NCBI RefSeq assembly: GCF_018860585.1
Contig: NZ_JAHKPR010000048.1
Span: 10,200 to 74,199 of the forward strand
Reading direction: 5' to 3'
DNA: 64,000 bases
From: Colwellia sp. E2M01
GTDB lineage: Bacteria > Pseudomonadota > Gammaproteobacteria > Enterobacterales > Alteromonadaceae
This document shows, one piece after another, positions 41,089 through 50,961 of the stretch; the first letter of the stretch is position 1, and the number at the start of each line of letters is the position of its first letter. Under the pieces are notes generated by a model, which was not told where the DNA came from, made no database searches, and saw nothing but the letters and a program-made list of their open reading frames with translations. A program made the position numbers and the translations under genes.

Positions 41089-43776
41089 TTACTCACATGA
41101 AATGTTAATAGCATCAGGCGTTTTTTTCTTAATAAATATATCCATAAAATCAATAGCTAAAACGGATTCTGTCGCTAAAGAAAACGGGCTAGTGATGTTA
41201 GTTAAATCGACACCCTCTTTCTCAAAACACTGCAAATCTATATTTACCGTTTGCCACTGATTAGCTGCCATAGTAGATAAAGTGTGGCTAATATCAATTT
41301 GCCCTGTATTATCTTTTTGACAATCACCATCGCAGTTCATTGAGATATAAACAGGTTTTTCTGTTACCGCGTTATACCCGTCAGGTAGACGTATTTTTAA
41401 TTCAAGTACTGACGCTAATTTATGATAAGGCATTAAATTAATACCATGGTTGCTATTGAAAGCTACTTGGCCTTTTTCTGTCCCATTAAAAATAACTTTT
41501 CTCGCATCTTCCTGAACATTTCTGTCAATAGTACGAATATAAAGTGCTTTATTTTCAATAACACTACTCACCATATCAGCGGAAGAGAGGGTATCAGATA
41601 TAGTTAATTTCCAAGGCGATTTAACCACATTTTCAAATAAAGTAATGCGTTGTAAATTAGTTAGTGAACTATCGGTATTAACGGGTAGGTTATCTGCTAA
41701 TGTATTTTTTTCACCATAAGCTAGACCGAAACCATAAGGTAGTAATGGTTGATAGTTTTCGTCGAAGCGATTTACCTGTGTTTGTGTTGCCGTTGCTGGC
41801 CAAGAAAAAGATAATTTACCAATAAAATCATGATGCACTTCACCATTGGCTTTAGTGAATAAAACATCTGCAACAGCATCACCTTCTGAGCCAGGTAACC
41901 AAGTCGCTACAAATGCGTCTGAGGCATTTAACTCAGCGTTTACCCACATAGGTCTACCACTAATAAACAGCGATACTACTGGTATTCCTTGAGCTTTTAG
42001 CTTCTTTAATAAGGCTAAGTCTTGCTTAATACCTTGCTGGTATTCTAGATTTTCAATATCACCAACACCCTCTGCATAAGGTTCTTCACCGAAGACTACA
42101 ATGGCAATGTCTGGCTTATTGCTATAATCACCAGCAACATTAAGTTCAACCTTACCGCCAGCAGCTAACACTTGCTGTTTAATGCCTGAATAGATAGAGC
42201 TACCACCTGGAAAGTCTGTATTTTCGTTATTAGTACCCTGCCAAGTAATACTCCAACCGCCAGATTGTTTACCAATATTATCAGCGCCATCACCTGCAAC
42301 TAAAATAGTGTTTTGGGGTGATATTGGCAGTATATTGCCTTTGTTTTTCAGTAATACTAATGACTCTCTTACCGCTTGTTTAGCTATTTTTCTATGCTCT
42401 GCTGCACCAATTAATTCCGTTTTACCTGATAAGTGCCTATTGATTGGGCTAGGTTTATCAAAGAGTCCTGCTCTGAATTTTACTCGTAGAATTCTGCTCA
42501 CAGCATCATCTATACGGGCTTGTGATATTTGACCATTTTTAACTTGTGTAATGGTATTTTCGTACAAAGGTTTCCATGCAGCAGTTGGCACCATAAAAAT
42601 ATCTAAACCGGCATTAACCGCTTGCGGGCAACTTTCATTTGAGCATCCTTTAACTTGTCCGTGACCATTCCAATCACCTACAACAAAGCCATCAAAGCCC
42701 ATTTTGTCTTTTAGCACATCGTTTAATAAATATTTATTACCGTGATTTTTCTTACCATGCCAGCTATTAAAAGAAGCCATAACCGATTGTGCGCCAGCAG
42801 TTAATCCCCCCACATAACCTTGACCATGAATATCAAAAAGCTCTTGCTCAGATGCAATATTATTACCCTGATCATCACCGCCTTGTGTGCCACCATCACC
42901 AATGAAATGTTTAACTGTGCTTATGACACGTTTATCTCCAAGAAAGTCTTTATCTGCTGAGCCTTGTAAGCCTTTCACGATGGCTGCAGAGTATTCTCTA
43001 ACAATTGCTGAGTCTTCTGAATACCCTTCATACGTTCTGCCCCAGCGATCGTCTCGAACTACTGCCACAGTTGGAGCAAAAACCCAATCAATACCTGTTA
43101 CCATAACTTCAGTCGCAGTAATTGCAGCAATCTTTTCAATCAGTTCAGGGTTATTAGTTGCACCCAAACCAATGTTGTGAGGAAACAATGTAGCGCCAAT
43201 AACATTATTATGCCCATGTACCGCATCGGTACCCCACATAGTTGGAATACTATTACCATCTAACGAATCATCAATGGATGCTTGGTACATATCTTCAGCA
43301 AGCTTAACCCAGTCATTAGCACTTGCATGCTTATCGTTATTTGGAAAGCCACCGCCACCATTTAAGTAGGACCCAAAACCGTATTTACGCATATCTTCAA
43401 CGGTAATATCTCGTATTTCTGGTTGTATCATTTGCGCTACTTTCTGCTCTAGCGTCATATTAGCGATTAAAGCCGTTATTTTATTTTCAATCGCTTCATT
43501 GGTTTTAACTTCTATATCAAGGGTTGGCCAAATATTAATATTGGTATTATCTTGCACTAGTATAGATGACTTCGTTGCAGATGCATTTGCGTTACTGTCT
43601 GCTGGTAGTGTCTGGTTATAATTGCAACCTAAAAGCAGTGAAGTCATCGCTAAACTTAAAAGATTAAAACTTAGATTAAAACTAAAGTGACTGGTTCTAT
43701 TTTTTCTCAATTTACTCGTTAACATAGCTGTACCCATTATTATTTTCATTTTAATACCGTTAATTTGATGAAACAT
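41089..43776 (-). CDS. GH3 exo-beta-glucanase lipoprotein (ExoP-like)
   Basis: Family GH3 enzyme (895 aa) similar to exo-1,3/1,4-beta-glucanases such as ExoP of Pseudoalteromonas. A long N-terminus leads to the lipobox-like LLLGC near 47-51. The TIM barrel follows (about 95-420; SYLNGGGGFPNN, WGTDAVHGHNN, KHFIGDGGTQGG, nucleophile Asp in FVVGDWNGH), then the alpha/beta sandwich (about 460-680; GEEPYAEG), and a C-terminal beta-domain (about 720-890) of the type seen in ExoP. The start is ambiguous: ATGs at 43776, 43749 and 43725 lack a clear ribosome site. The gene follows gluP by six bases, so it is translated from that transcript. Probable role: release of glucose from beta-glucan oligomers outside the cytoplasm. 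Confidence 0.9.
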   Translation of the reverse strand: MFHQINGIKMKIIMGTAMLTSKLRKNRTSHFSFNLSFNLLSLAMTSLLLGCNYNQTLPADSNANASATKSSILVQDNTNINIWPTLDIEVKTNEAIENKITALIANMTLEQKVAQMIQPEIRDITVEDMRKYGFGSYLNGGGGFPNNDKHASANDWVKLAEDMYQASIDDSLDGNSIPTMWGTDAVHGHNNVIGATLFPHNIGLGATNNPELIEKIAAITATEVMVTGIDWVFAPTVAVVRDDRWGRTYEGYSEDSAIVREYSAAIVKGLQGSADKDFLGDKRVISTVKHFIGDGGTQGGDDQGNNIASEQELFDIHGQGYVGGLTAGAQSVMASFNSWHGKKNHGNKYLLNDVLKDKMGFDGFVVGDWNGHGQVKGCSNESCPQAVNAGLDIFMVPTAAWKPLYENTITQVKNGQISQARIDDAVSRILRVKFRAGLFDKPSPINRHLSGKTELIGAAEHRKIAKQAVRESLVLLKNKGNILPISPQNTILVAGDGADNIGKQSGGWSITWQGTNNENTDFPGGSSIYSGIKQQVLAAGGKVELNVAGDYSNKPDIAIVVFGEEPYAEGVGDIENLEYQQGIKQDLALLKKLKAQGIPVVSLFISGRPMWVNAELNASDAFVATWLPGSEGDAVADVLFTKANGEVHHDFIGKLSFSWPATATQTQVNRFDENYQPLLPYGFGLAYGEKNTLADNLPVNTDSSLTNLQRITLFENVVKSPWKLTISDTLSSADMVSSVIENKALYIRTIDRNVQEDARKVIFNGTEKGQVAFNSNHGINLMPYHKLASVLELKIRLPDGYNAVTEKPVYISMNCDGDCQKDNTGQIDISHTLSTMAANQWQTVNIDLQCFEKEGVDLTNITSPFSLATESVLAIDFMDIFIKKKTPDAINISCE

Positions 43777-43782
43777 ACTAGT

Positions 43783-45039
43783 TTAATTAGTTAATTGTCT
43801 GATTTTGCTACCCGATATACCGTAATAAGCAATAAATAAATAGCATAATATTGGTAATAAAAAAGCGGGTTGAACACCTATAAAGTCAGCTAAAAACCCT
43901 TGTAAAAGAGGAACAATAGCACCACCGACAATAGCTAAACATAAAATGCCTGAGCCATGGCTAGTATGTTTGCCTAAACCTTGAATAGCTAAACTAAAAA
44001 TAGTTGGGAACATAATTGAATTACATAAACCAACAAGTAAGATTGAAACCATTGCAATGGTTCCTGAAGAAAACACGGCTATAAGAATAAGAAGCACCGC
44101 AACATTGGCATTAACAAATAAAGCTTTACCTGCCGCTACTTTTTGCATTACTGCTGCACCTATAAATCTACCTACCATGGCACCACCCCAATAATAGGTA
44201 ATGTACTTAGCTGCTTCATGCTCTTGTAAGCCTGCTATTGTAGGTTCAGCTAAAAAGCTTACCAAAAAGCTACCAATGGCAACTTCAGCACCCACATAAA
44301 CAAAAATACCTACCGCGCCCAACACTAAATGAGTGTACTGCCATGCACTACCTTCCTCGGCACTTAAAGCTGTTTCTTCTTCCGTTGATTCTAAATGAGG
44401 TAACTTTAACCAAGCAAAAATAGCCGCCAAAGCTAATAACAACGCAGCTAAAAAGATGTAAGGCATTTGTACCGACGCAGCAGACTCTTGTGGCGTTAAC
44501 GCATCAGCAGCTTGATTTAAAATTAAAAGAGCACCAAAAAATGGTGCAACTGTAGTGCCTAAGGCGTTAAAACCTTGGGTCATAGTTAAACGTGAAGAAG
44601 CGGTTTTAGCATCACCAAGCATACTTACATATGGGTTTGCTGATACTTGTAATAACGTAATGCCGCTAGCAAGAATAAAAAGAGCAGATAGAAAAACTGG
44701 ATAGCTATGCAGAGAAGCGGCTGGATAAAAGCACAAACAACCTATTGCAGCGACTAGCAAACCAATCACAATGCCTTTTTGATAGCCAAGTTTCTTTACT
44801 ATAAAGCCAGCTGGCAATGAAATAAGAAAATATGCGCCAAAAAAACAGAACTGAACTAACATTGCTTGGCTATATGATAAGTCAAATACCCCTTTTAAAT
44901 GAGGAATTAAAATATCATTTAAGCAAGTAATAAACCCCCACATAAAAAACAATGTAGTTAATGACGAAAGTGCAAAGGCATAATTATTGTTTTCGGGCGT
45001 ACCTTGGGGCTGTGTAACAGCGCTAGCATCTATATGCAT
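43783..45039 (-). CDS. GluP/FucP-type sugar MFS transporter
   Basis: Inner-membrane sugar:H+ symporter of the FHS family (418 aa, 12 helices), related to the glucose/galactose transporter GluP. Family motifs: [19 protein letters not shown] near 32-50, [18 protein letters not shown] near 61-78 and the [16 protein letters not shown] stretch near 335-350. It heads an operon with GH3 (gap 6 bases) and is divergent from GH1, sharing the promoter region with operator copy 3. Glucose freed by the GH3 enzymes is the likely cargo. Confidence 0.9.
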   Translation of the reverse strand: MHIDASAVTQPQGTPENNNYAFALSSLTTLFFMWGFITCLNDILIPHLKGVFDLSYSQAMLVQFCFFGAYFLISLPAGFIVKKLGYQKGIVIGLLVAAIGCLCFYPAASLHSYPVFLSALFILASGITLLQVSANPYVSMLGDAKTASSRLTMTQGFNALGTTVAPFFGALLILNQAADALTPQESAASVQMPYIFLAALLLALAAIFAWLKLPHLESTEEETALSAEEGSAWQYTHLVLGAVGIFVYVGAEVAIGSFLVSFLAEPTIAGLQEHEAAKYITYYWGGAMVGRFIGAAVMQKVAAGKALFVNANVAVLLILIAVFSSGTIAMVSILLVGLCNSIMFPTIFSLAIQGLGKHTSHGSGILCLAIVGGAIVPLLQGFLADFIGVQPAFLLPILCYLFIAYYGISGSKIRQLTN

Positions 45040-45159
45040 TGTAATAATTTCCTTTGTTTTTTTATTATTAACTAATTGTTATGTAAGTATTATCCAAATA
45101 AAAATAAATACGTAACTTAAACAGTTAAAATTGATTAATTTGAAATTTTATTAAATTTG

Positions 45160-45188
45160 TTGACCTATGTCCGATAAAGCACTAATCT
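45160..45188 (+). promoter_or_regulatory. candidate sigma-70 promoter of the GH1 operon
   Basis: TTGACC (45160-45165), a 17-base spacer and TAATCT (45183-45188). The -10 match is modest, but the LacI-type operator starts four bases downstream, where a repressor would block initiation. Confidence 0.45.
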
Positions 45189-45191
45189 TTA

Positions 45192-45205
45192 TGTAAGCGC
45201 TTACA
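45192..45205. promoter_or_regulatory. LacI-type operator, copy 3
   Basis: TGTAAGCGCTTACA, identical to the palindromes at 33309 and 33520, in the 281-base divergent region between gluP and the GH1 gene. It links both halves of the glucan locus to one regulator. Confidence 0.84.
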
Positions 45206-45320
45206 TTTAACATTAAAGAACATTTAAATACTTTTTACAACCTTTTTTGTTTATGCGTACTTAAAATGACACTGAGATAATTGCCAAAGAAACTGGCTTA
45301 CATAAATAGGTAAATTGTTA

Positions 45321-46652
45321 ATGAATAAAAAAATTACCCTACCAACTAACTCTTCAATGCTATCGAATGATTTTGTCTATGGTGTGGCTACAGCTTCTTT
45401 TCAAATAGAAGGTGGTAAAAGCTCAAGACTTCCTTGTATTTGGGATACGTTTTGCGACACCCCGAATAAAGTTGTAGATGGATCAAATGGCGAAACGGCT
45501 TGTAATCATTTTAACTTATGGGAAGAAGATATTGAGTTAATTGACTCATTAGGCGTTGATGCTTACCGTTTATCTATTTCTTGGCCCCGCGTTATAACCG
45601 AGTCAGGTGATTTAAACCCTGAAGGTGTTGCCTATTACATCAATATTTTAGATGCTTTAGCAAAGAAAAACATTAAAGCATTTGTAACGCTATATCATTG
45701 GGATTTACCTCAACATTTAGAAGACAAAGGTGGTTGGTTAAACCGAGATACTGCTTATAAGTTTAGGGATTACGCTGATTTAATTTCAAAAGCCTTTGGT
45801 GACCGCGTTTACTCTTACGCGACACTAAACGAACCTTTTTGTAGTGCTTTTTTAGGCTATGAAGTTGGCATACATGCACCTGGCATTGTAGGTAAAGAAT
45901 TCGGTAAAAAAGCTGCCCATCATTTATTACTCGCTCATGGTTTAGCCATGCAGGTGTTAACTAAAAATAGTCCGAACACACTTAATGGTATCGTACTTAA
46001 TTTTACGCCTTGTTATCCTGAGTCAGATTCACAAGCAGATATTGAAGCAACATCATTTGCCGATGATTATTTTAATCAATGGTACATAAAACCATTATTT
46101 GATGGTGAATATCCTGCAATATTGGCACAACTTCCTATTGAGAATCACCCTGAAATTCATGAAGGTGATATGGATATTATTACTCATCCATTAGACTTTT
46201 TAGGTATTAATTTCTATACCCGAGCTATTTATCGCGCTGATAAAGAAGAGCATTTTTTCCAAATAGATCCTCCTGCACCTCGTACAGATATCGGTTGGGA
46301 AATTTACCCGAAAGCGTTCACTGAATTACTAGTATCACTTAATGAAAAATATAGTTTACCACCGGTATATATCACTGAGAATGGTGCAGCCATGGCAGAT
46401 AAAATGGTTAATGGCTCTGTAGATGATCAAGACCGTGTTGAGTATTACCAAGCGCATTTAAATGCTGTGCATAATGCAATTGAACAGGGCGTCAATGTAT
46501 CAGGGTATTTTGCTTGGAGTTTAATGGACAACTTTGAATGGGCTGAGGGTTATTTAAAACGCTTCGGTATTGTTTATGTTGATTACGACACTCAAGAAAG
46601 AACCATAAAATCAAGCGGACTCGCGTATAAAGCATTAATAACAAATAGATAA
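45321..46652 (+). CDS. GH1 beta-glucosidase
   Basis: Cytoplasmic family GH1 retaining beta-glucosidase (about 443 aa, no signal peptide). The N-terminal signature FVYGVATASFQIEGG near 18-32, acid/base Glu in TLNEPF near 172-177, and nucleophile Glu in ITENGAA near 354-360 are all intact; the substrate-binding WSLMDNFEWAEGY lies near 402-414. Start at ATG 45321 after AGG; a TTG at 45315 is in frame. First gene of the rightward operon with two GPH transporters; it should cleave imported cello- or other beta-gluco-oligosaccharides to glucose. Confidence 0.94.
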   Translation: MNKKITLPTNSSMLSNDFVYGVATASFQIEGGKSSRLPCIWDTFCDTPNKVVDGSNGETACNHFNLWEEDIELIDSLGVDAYRLSISWPRVITESGDLNPEGVAYYINILDALAKKNIKAFVTLYHWDLPQHLEDKGGWLNRDTAYKFRDYADLISKAFGDRVYSYATLNEPFCSAFLGYEVGIHAPGIVGKEFGKKAAHHLLLAHGLAMQVLTKNSPNTLNGIVLNFTPCYPESDSQADIEATSFADDYFNQWYIKPLFDGEYPAILAQLPIENHPEIHEGDMDIITHPLDFLGINFYTRAIYRADKEEHFFQIDPPAPRTDIGWEIYPKAFTELLVSLNEKYSLPPVYITENGAAMADKMVNGSVDDQDRVEYYQAHLNAVHNAIEQGVNVSGYFAWSLMDNFEWAEGYLKRFGIVYVDYDTQERTIKSSGLAYKALITNR

Positions 46653-46830
46653 TCGTAAAGTAAGCAGAGAAATGGTGTGAAACCACACTATTTCTGACAA
46701 CATTAGCAATTAAAAATAATTCAGAATACATAATAATGTTAAATACAGGGTTAGACTGATAACGCAACAACAAAAAAATCAACCCTATAAAAATAATACT
46801 AAATACAACAATAAGAACGATAGGTACCTG

Positions 46831-48366
46831 ATGACTAAACTCCCCTTTTATGAAAAAGTTGGCTACGCCATGGGCGACGCTGCAGCTAATTTAGTTTGGC
46901 GTGGCGCTTTAGCTTATTTGGCCGTATTTTACACAGATACCTTCGGCTTAACTGCAGCTGCAGCCGCTATGCTATTTTTAGTCGTGCGCTTATCCGACGG
47001 TGTTACCGATATTATTATGGGAATGATTGCCGATAGAACCAACACGCGTTGGGGAAAGTTTCGTCCTTGGATATTATGGTCTACACCACTTTTAGCACTT
47101 TTTATGGTGCTTAGTTTTACAACTCCTGATTTAAGTTACACCGCAAAATTAATCTATGCCTATATCACCTATATCGGGTTAACACTTGCCTATACACTTA
47201 ATAATGTTCCTTATTCAGCATTAATGGGCGTAATGACGCCAAGTGATACCGAACGAACTAGTTTATCTGGCTTTCGTTTCGCCGGCGCTTTTGCTGGCGG
47301 TTTGCTTGTTATGGGTTTTTTACCTGACTTAGTGGCCTATTTTGGTGATGGTAATAGTGCTATTGGTTATCAATATACTATGTATTTCTTTGCTTCATTG
47401 TTAATGATATTGATGCTGATAACATTCAAAAGCACCAAAGAACGTGTGACGCCAACAATAGATGAGTCGACCAATTTAAAGTCAGAATTACTCGATTTAA
47501 GTAAAAACCTTCCTTTTATTATTTTGCCCTTATTGGCGATGACATTATTTTTCTATTACCGTGAAATTTATAGCGGTACATTTTTCGTTGTTGTAATGGG
47601 AGCTATGTGGTTCTTTATTCAGAGGTTAATTAAAAACACATCTGAAGATTTAAGTGGAACTCAACGAGATATGGTTGATCTACTCACAAATAAACCTTGG
47701 TTAATATTACTAGGCATGGGCTTTTTAACTATGCTTTTTAATGGCATAAAATATGGCACTGTTGCTTACTATTTTAAATACTATGTAGGTGATGAGCTAA
47801 TGGCTGGTCAATACTTTATTGGTTTACTGCTCGTTTCTATACTGGGGGCGTTATCAACAAGTTACCTTTCAAATAAATTAGGAAAACGTAAACTATTTAT
47901 TACCTCACTTATCTTAAGTGGCTTACTTACAGGCGCTTTTTATTGGGTTCCTCAAGGAAACATAACCGCCATTTTTATTCTAGGTTGTAGTGCTGAATTT
48001 TTCGCAGCAATAATGCCAACATTATTCTTTACCATGCTAGGAGACTCTGCTGATTATTCTGAGTGGAAAAATGGGCGCAGAGCAACAGGCCTTATTTATT
48101 CAGCGGGAACCTTTGTACAAAAAACAGGGGGAGGCTTTGCTGGTGCATTAGTCTTAGTAGTGCTTGCTGGTTATGGTTACGACGGTATGAACAAAGCAAC
48201 GATTGAAGCATCTTTACCTGGTATGCAATTACTTATGAGCTGGATTCCTGCAGGCTTTGCGTTTGCTGGTGCTTTATTAATGATTTTTTACCCCTTAACC
48301 AGTCAAGATAATCAACAAATAGGCGATGATTTAGAAAAACGCAGAGAGGCTGTAGCGGCATCTTAA
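46831..48366 (+). CDS. GPH-family symporter with central membrane insertion
   Basis: Glycoside:cation symporter (511 aa) with the family signatures KVGYAMGDAAANLVWR at the start, IIMGMIADRTNTRWGKFRPW near 66-85 and GDSADYSEWKNGRRATGLIYS near 408-428. It exceeds normal GPH length (440-470) by about 60 residues. The extra part lies between helices 6 and 7 (about 230-280) and holds two hydrophobic stretches (FIILPLLAMTLFFYY and FFVVVMGAMWFFIQ), suggesting 14 helices. It lies 178 bases after GH1 and 72 bases before a second GPH gene. Substrate presumably a beta-glucoside. Confidence 0.88.
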   Translation: MTKLPFYEKVGYAMGDAAANLVWRGALAYLAVFYTDTFGLTAAAAAMLFLVVRLSDGVTDIIMGMIADRTNTRWGKFRPWILWSTPLLALFMVLSFTTPDLSYTAKLIYAYITYIGLTLAYTLNNVPYSALMGVMTPSDTERTSLSGFRFAGAFAGGLLVMGFLPDLVAYFGDGNSAIGYQYTMYFFASLLMILMLITFKSTKERVTPTIDESTNLKSELLDLSKNLPFIILPLLAMTLFFYYREIYSGTFFVVVMGAMWFFIQRLIKNTSEDLSGTQRDMVDLLTNKPWLILLGMGFLTMLFNGIKYGTVAYYFKYYVGDELMAGQYFIGLLLVSILGALSTSYLSNKLGKRKLFITSLILSGLLTGAFYWVPQGNITAIFILGCSAEFFAAIMPTLFFTMLGDSADYSEWKNGRRATGLIYSAGTFVQKTGGGFAGALVLVVLAGYGYDGMNKATIEASLPGMQLLMSWIPAGFAFAGALLMIFYPLTSQDNQQIGDDLEKRREAVAAS

Positions 48367-48438
48367 GTGTTTCTTTACGTTTACGACAAAACATAAAATA
48401 CGGCTCAGCATAATAATTAAAATGAGAATCAGATAACA

Positions 48439-49761
48439 ATGATCAGCATAAGAGAAAAAATAGCCTATGGCTTAGGTGATACCGCCAGTAATATTATATT
48501 TCAAACGGTAATGATGTTTTTGTTATTGTTTTATACTGACGTTGTTGGATTGTCTCCTGCGTTAGTAGGAACTATGTTTTTATTTGTTCGAGTAATTGAC
48601 GCCATTACAGACCCATTAATGGGAAATTTAACCGATAAAACGAGAACGAGATGGGGGCAATTCCGCCCTTACCTACTTTGGCTCGCCTTGCCTTTTGCTT
48701 TAATAAGTATACTTGCCTTTAGTACGCCAGATTTAACTGGCAATAACAAAGTTATATATGCCTTTGTAACTTACACCTTGTTGATGATTGCTTATACCGC
48801 TATTAATATCCCATATTGCGGCTTGGGAGGTGTTATAACAGATAACGCGAAAGAGCGAGTTACCGTTCAGTCGTATCGCTTTGTTTTTGGCATGCTAGGT
48901 GGTGTTATTGTCGCAGCAACCACAATGCCTATGGTGCAATGGTTTGGTCAAGGCGATACTGCAAAAGGTTATCAATTAACCATGGTAGCAATGAGCAGTT
49001 TAGGTGTTGTACTGTTTTTATTATGTTTTTTAGGCACAAAAGAGCGTGTTGTCGCACCTGTAGACCAAAACTCTTCAATGAAAGAAAACTTACTATCTCT
49101 TTGGCAAAATGATCAATGGCGAATTTTATGTATTGCTGCATTTTTTCTACTTACTGGGCAAGTACTTCGTTTAACGTTGGCAGTATATTATGTGAAATAT
49201 TTTCTTGGCAGAGAAGACTTAATCACCTCATTCCTCACCCTTGGCGTTATTGGTAGTATGGTAGGTTGTGCCTTTGCACAATACCTCGCTAAACGAGTGT
49301 GCAAAATCAAAGCCTATATTGCTTTACAAAGCATATCCGCACTTATTTGTTTATTTAGTTTTTTCATTCCTGCTGACCAAACAATATTAGCCTTTGTCGC
49401 TTTTATCGCTTGGAAGTTTTTCCTTGATATGGCATCTCCTCTGTTATGGGCAAAAATGACAGATACCATTGATTATGGTCATAAAAAAACAGGGATACGA
49501 GTCACTGGCTTAGTATACTCTGGCGTAATATTTTTTATTAAAATGGGTGTAGCTATTGGTGGTGCTTTAGCGGGATGGTTATTAACTTTTTATAATTATC
49601 AAGCAGATATAGAGCAAACAGAAGCAGCTAAGCAAGGGATACTTTTATCATTTACTTTATTCCCTGCAATGGGTTCCATTTTAGTTGCTTGGGTCATGAC
49701 AAAATACACTTTAACCGAACAAAAGATAATAACTATTCAACACGAATTAAAAACAAGCTGA
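48439..49761 (+). CDS. GPH-family sugar:cation symporter
   Basis: Third GPH-type carrier in the window (440 aa, 12 helices). Signatures: IAYGLGDTASNIIFQ near 8-22, DPLMGNLTDKTRTRWGQFRPYLLW near 55-78 and DTIDYGHKKTGIRVTGLVYS near 336-355. It follows the 511-aa paralogue directly on the same strand; the two sequences diverge clearly, so they probably carry different oligosaccharides. Likely co-transcribed with GH1 and regulated by operator copy 3. Confidence 0.88.
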   Translation: MISIREKIAYGLGDTASNIIFQTVMMFLLLFYTDVVGLSPALVGTMFLFVRVIDAITDPLMGNLTDKTRTRWGQFRPYLLWLALPFALISILAFSTPDLTGNNKVIYAFVTYTLLMIAYTAINIPYCGLGGVITDNAKERVTVQSYRFVFGMLGGVIVAATTMPMVQWFGQGDTAKGYQLTMVAMSSLGVVLFLLCFLGTKERVVAPVDQNSSMKENLLSLWQNDQWRILCIAAFFLLTGQVLRLTLAVYYVKYFLGREDLITSFLTLGVIGSMVGCAFAQYLAKRVCKIKAYIALQSISALICLFSFFIPADQTILAFVAFIAWKFFLDMASPLLWAKMTDTIDYGHKKTGIRVTGLVYSGVIFFIKMGVAIGGALAGWLLTFYNYQADIEQTEAAKQGILLSFTLFPAMGSILVAWVMTKYTLTEQKIITIQHELKTS

Positions 49762-49910
49762 TCAAGCGCTAAAATAGAACACGAATACAGTGCACTGATC
49801 CTTGGCGTTAATACAAAGTAATGTCTGCTAGTTAAGCTATCGAAAAACATGCTAATATTTTGCCATAAATTATAGTTTAATAGCATTAGATGACATAAAA
49901 CAGGAATAAA

Positions 49911-50912
49911 ATGGCGACAATATATGAAGTTTCAAAACTTGCTGGAGTCTCGTTAGCAACCGTTTCACGAGTCATTAATAATAACTCTCGGGTGAGTGAT
50001 AAAACACGCCAAAAAGTTACTGATGCCATGGCTGAATTAGACTATAGACCAAATTCTATCGCGCAATCTCTTGCCTCTAATAGAACAAACAGTGTTGGCA
50101 TTCTAGTATCTGAATTACATGGTCCATTCTTTGGTCAAATGATGGCAGGTATAGAGTCAGAATTAAGGTTAGCAGGTAAACACGTCATTATTACTACGGG
50201 GCACAGTGAAGAAGATAAAGAAACTGAGGGGATTGAGTTTTTGATCAGCCGAAACTGCGATGCTATTATTTTACATGTTGAAGCCGTTAGTGATGACTAC
50301 CTTATTGAGTTATGTAAAGGTAATACCCCTGTCTATTTAATGAGCCGTTATATTAAAGAAATTAAAGAAAACTGCATTAGTTTAGATAATGAGTTAGGTG
50401 GTTATTTAGCCACCAAATCAATAATCACCCAGGGCCATTCATCTGTAGCGTATATTGCAGGACCTCAATTTAAATCTGATGCAAAATGTCGCTTAGCGGG
50501 TCATAAAAAAGCGCTAGCTGAATACAAAATCCCTTTTCATGATACTCTTTATTTTGAAGGTGACTTTTCAGAAACCGGAGGTAGTGAAGGCCTAGAGTAC
50601 TTTATTAAAAATAAAAGACATTTTACTGCCCTAGTTTGCGCTAATGATGAAATGGCTTCAGGGGCTATTACTTATGCACGTGAGCAAGGTTTTTCGCTGC
50701 CACAAGACTTATCAATAATTGGCTTTGATAACATTATTTTTTCGCAGCACACCTACCCAAAACTGACTACGATAGATAACCCAGTAAACCTAATGGGTCA
50801 CATGGCAGCCAAGTTAGTATTAAAAAATATTTATCAACAAAGTGATATTGAAATTACTCATTTTTTTGAACCCACACTTATTGTTCGAGATTCTGTTATT
50901 AGCATTTTGTAA
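49911..50912 (+). CDS. LacI-family transcriptional regulator of the glucan locus
   Basis: Typical LacI-family repressor (333 aa). The HTH spans about 1-50 (TIYEVSKLAGVSLATVSRVIN), with hinge helix RPNSIAQSLASNRT near 49-62 and a periplasmic-binding-protein-like sugar domain (about 63-333; FDNIIFSQHTYPKLTTI near 272-288). It is the only LacI protein in the window, and three identical LacI-type palindromes flank the operons on either side, so it is the probable regulator. No full operator copy was seen before its own gene. The inducer is unknown; glucose, cellobiose or cellobionate are candidates. Followed by glucokinase after 49 bases. Confidence 0.92.
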   Translation: MATIYEVSKLAGVSLATVSRVINNNSRVSDKTRQKVTDAMAELDYRPNSIAQSLASNRTNSVGILVSELHGPFFGQMMAGIESELRLAGKHVIITTGHSEEDKETEGIEFLISRNCDAIILHVEAVSDDYLIELCKGNTPVYLMSRYIKEIKENCISLDNELGGYLATKSIITQGHSSVAYIAGPQFKSDAKCRLAGHKKALAEYKIPFHDTLYFEGDFSETGGSEGLEYFIKNKRHFTALVCANDEMASGAITYAREQGFSLPQDLSIIGFDNIIFSQHTYPKLTTIDNPVNLMGHMAAKLVLKNIYQQSDIEITHFFEPTLIVRDSVISIL

Positions 50913-50961
50913 ATAATAGGAAATTAATACTTATAAATTTTAACTAGGAAAAATATTTAAA

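Noticed and set aside
49762-49775. Fourth LacI operator before the lacI gene
   Set aside because: Only the core AAGCGCT is present; flanking bases do not follow the TGT/ACA pattern.
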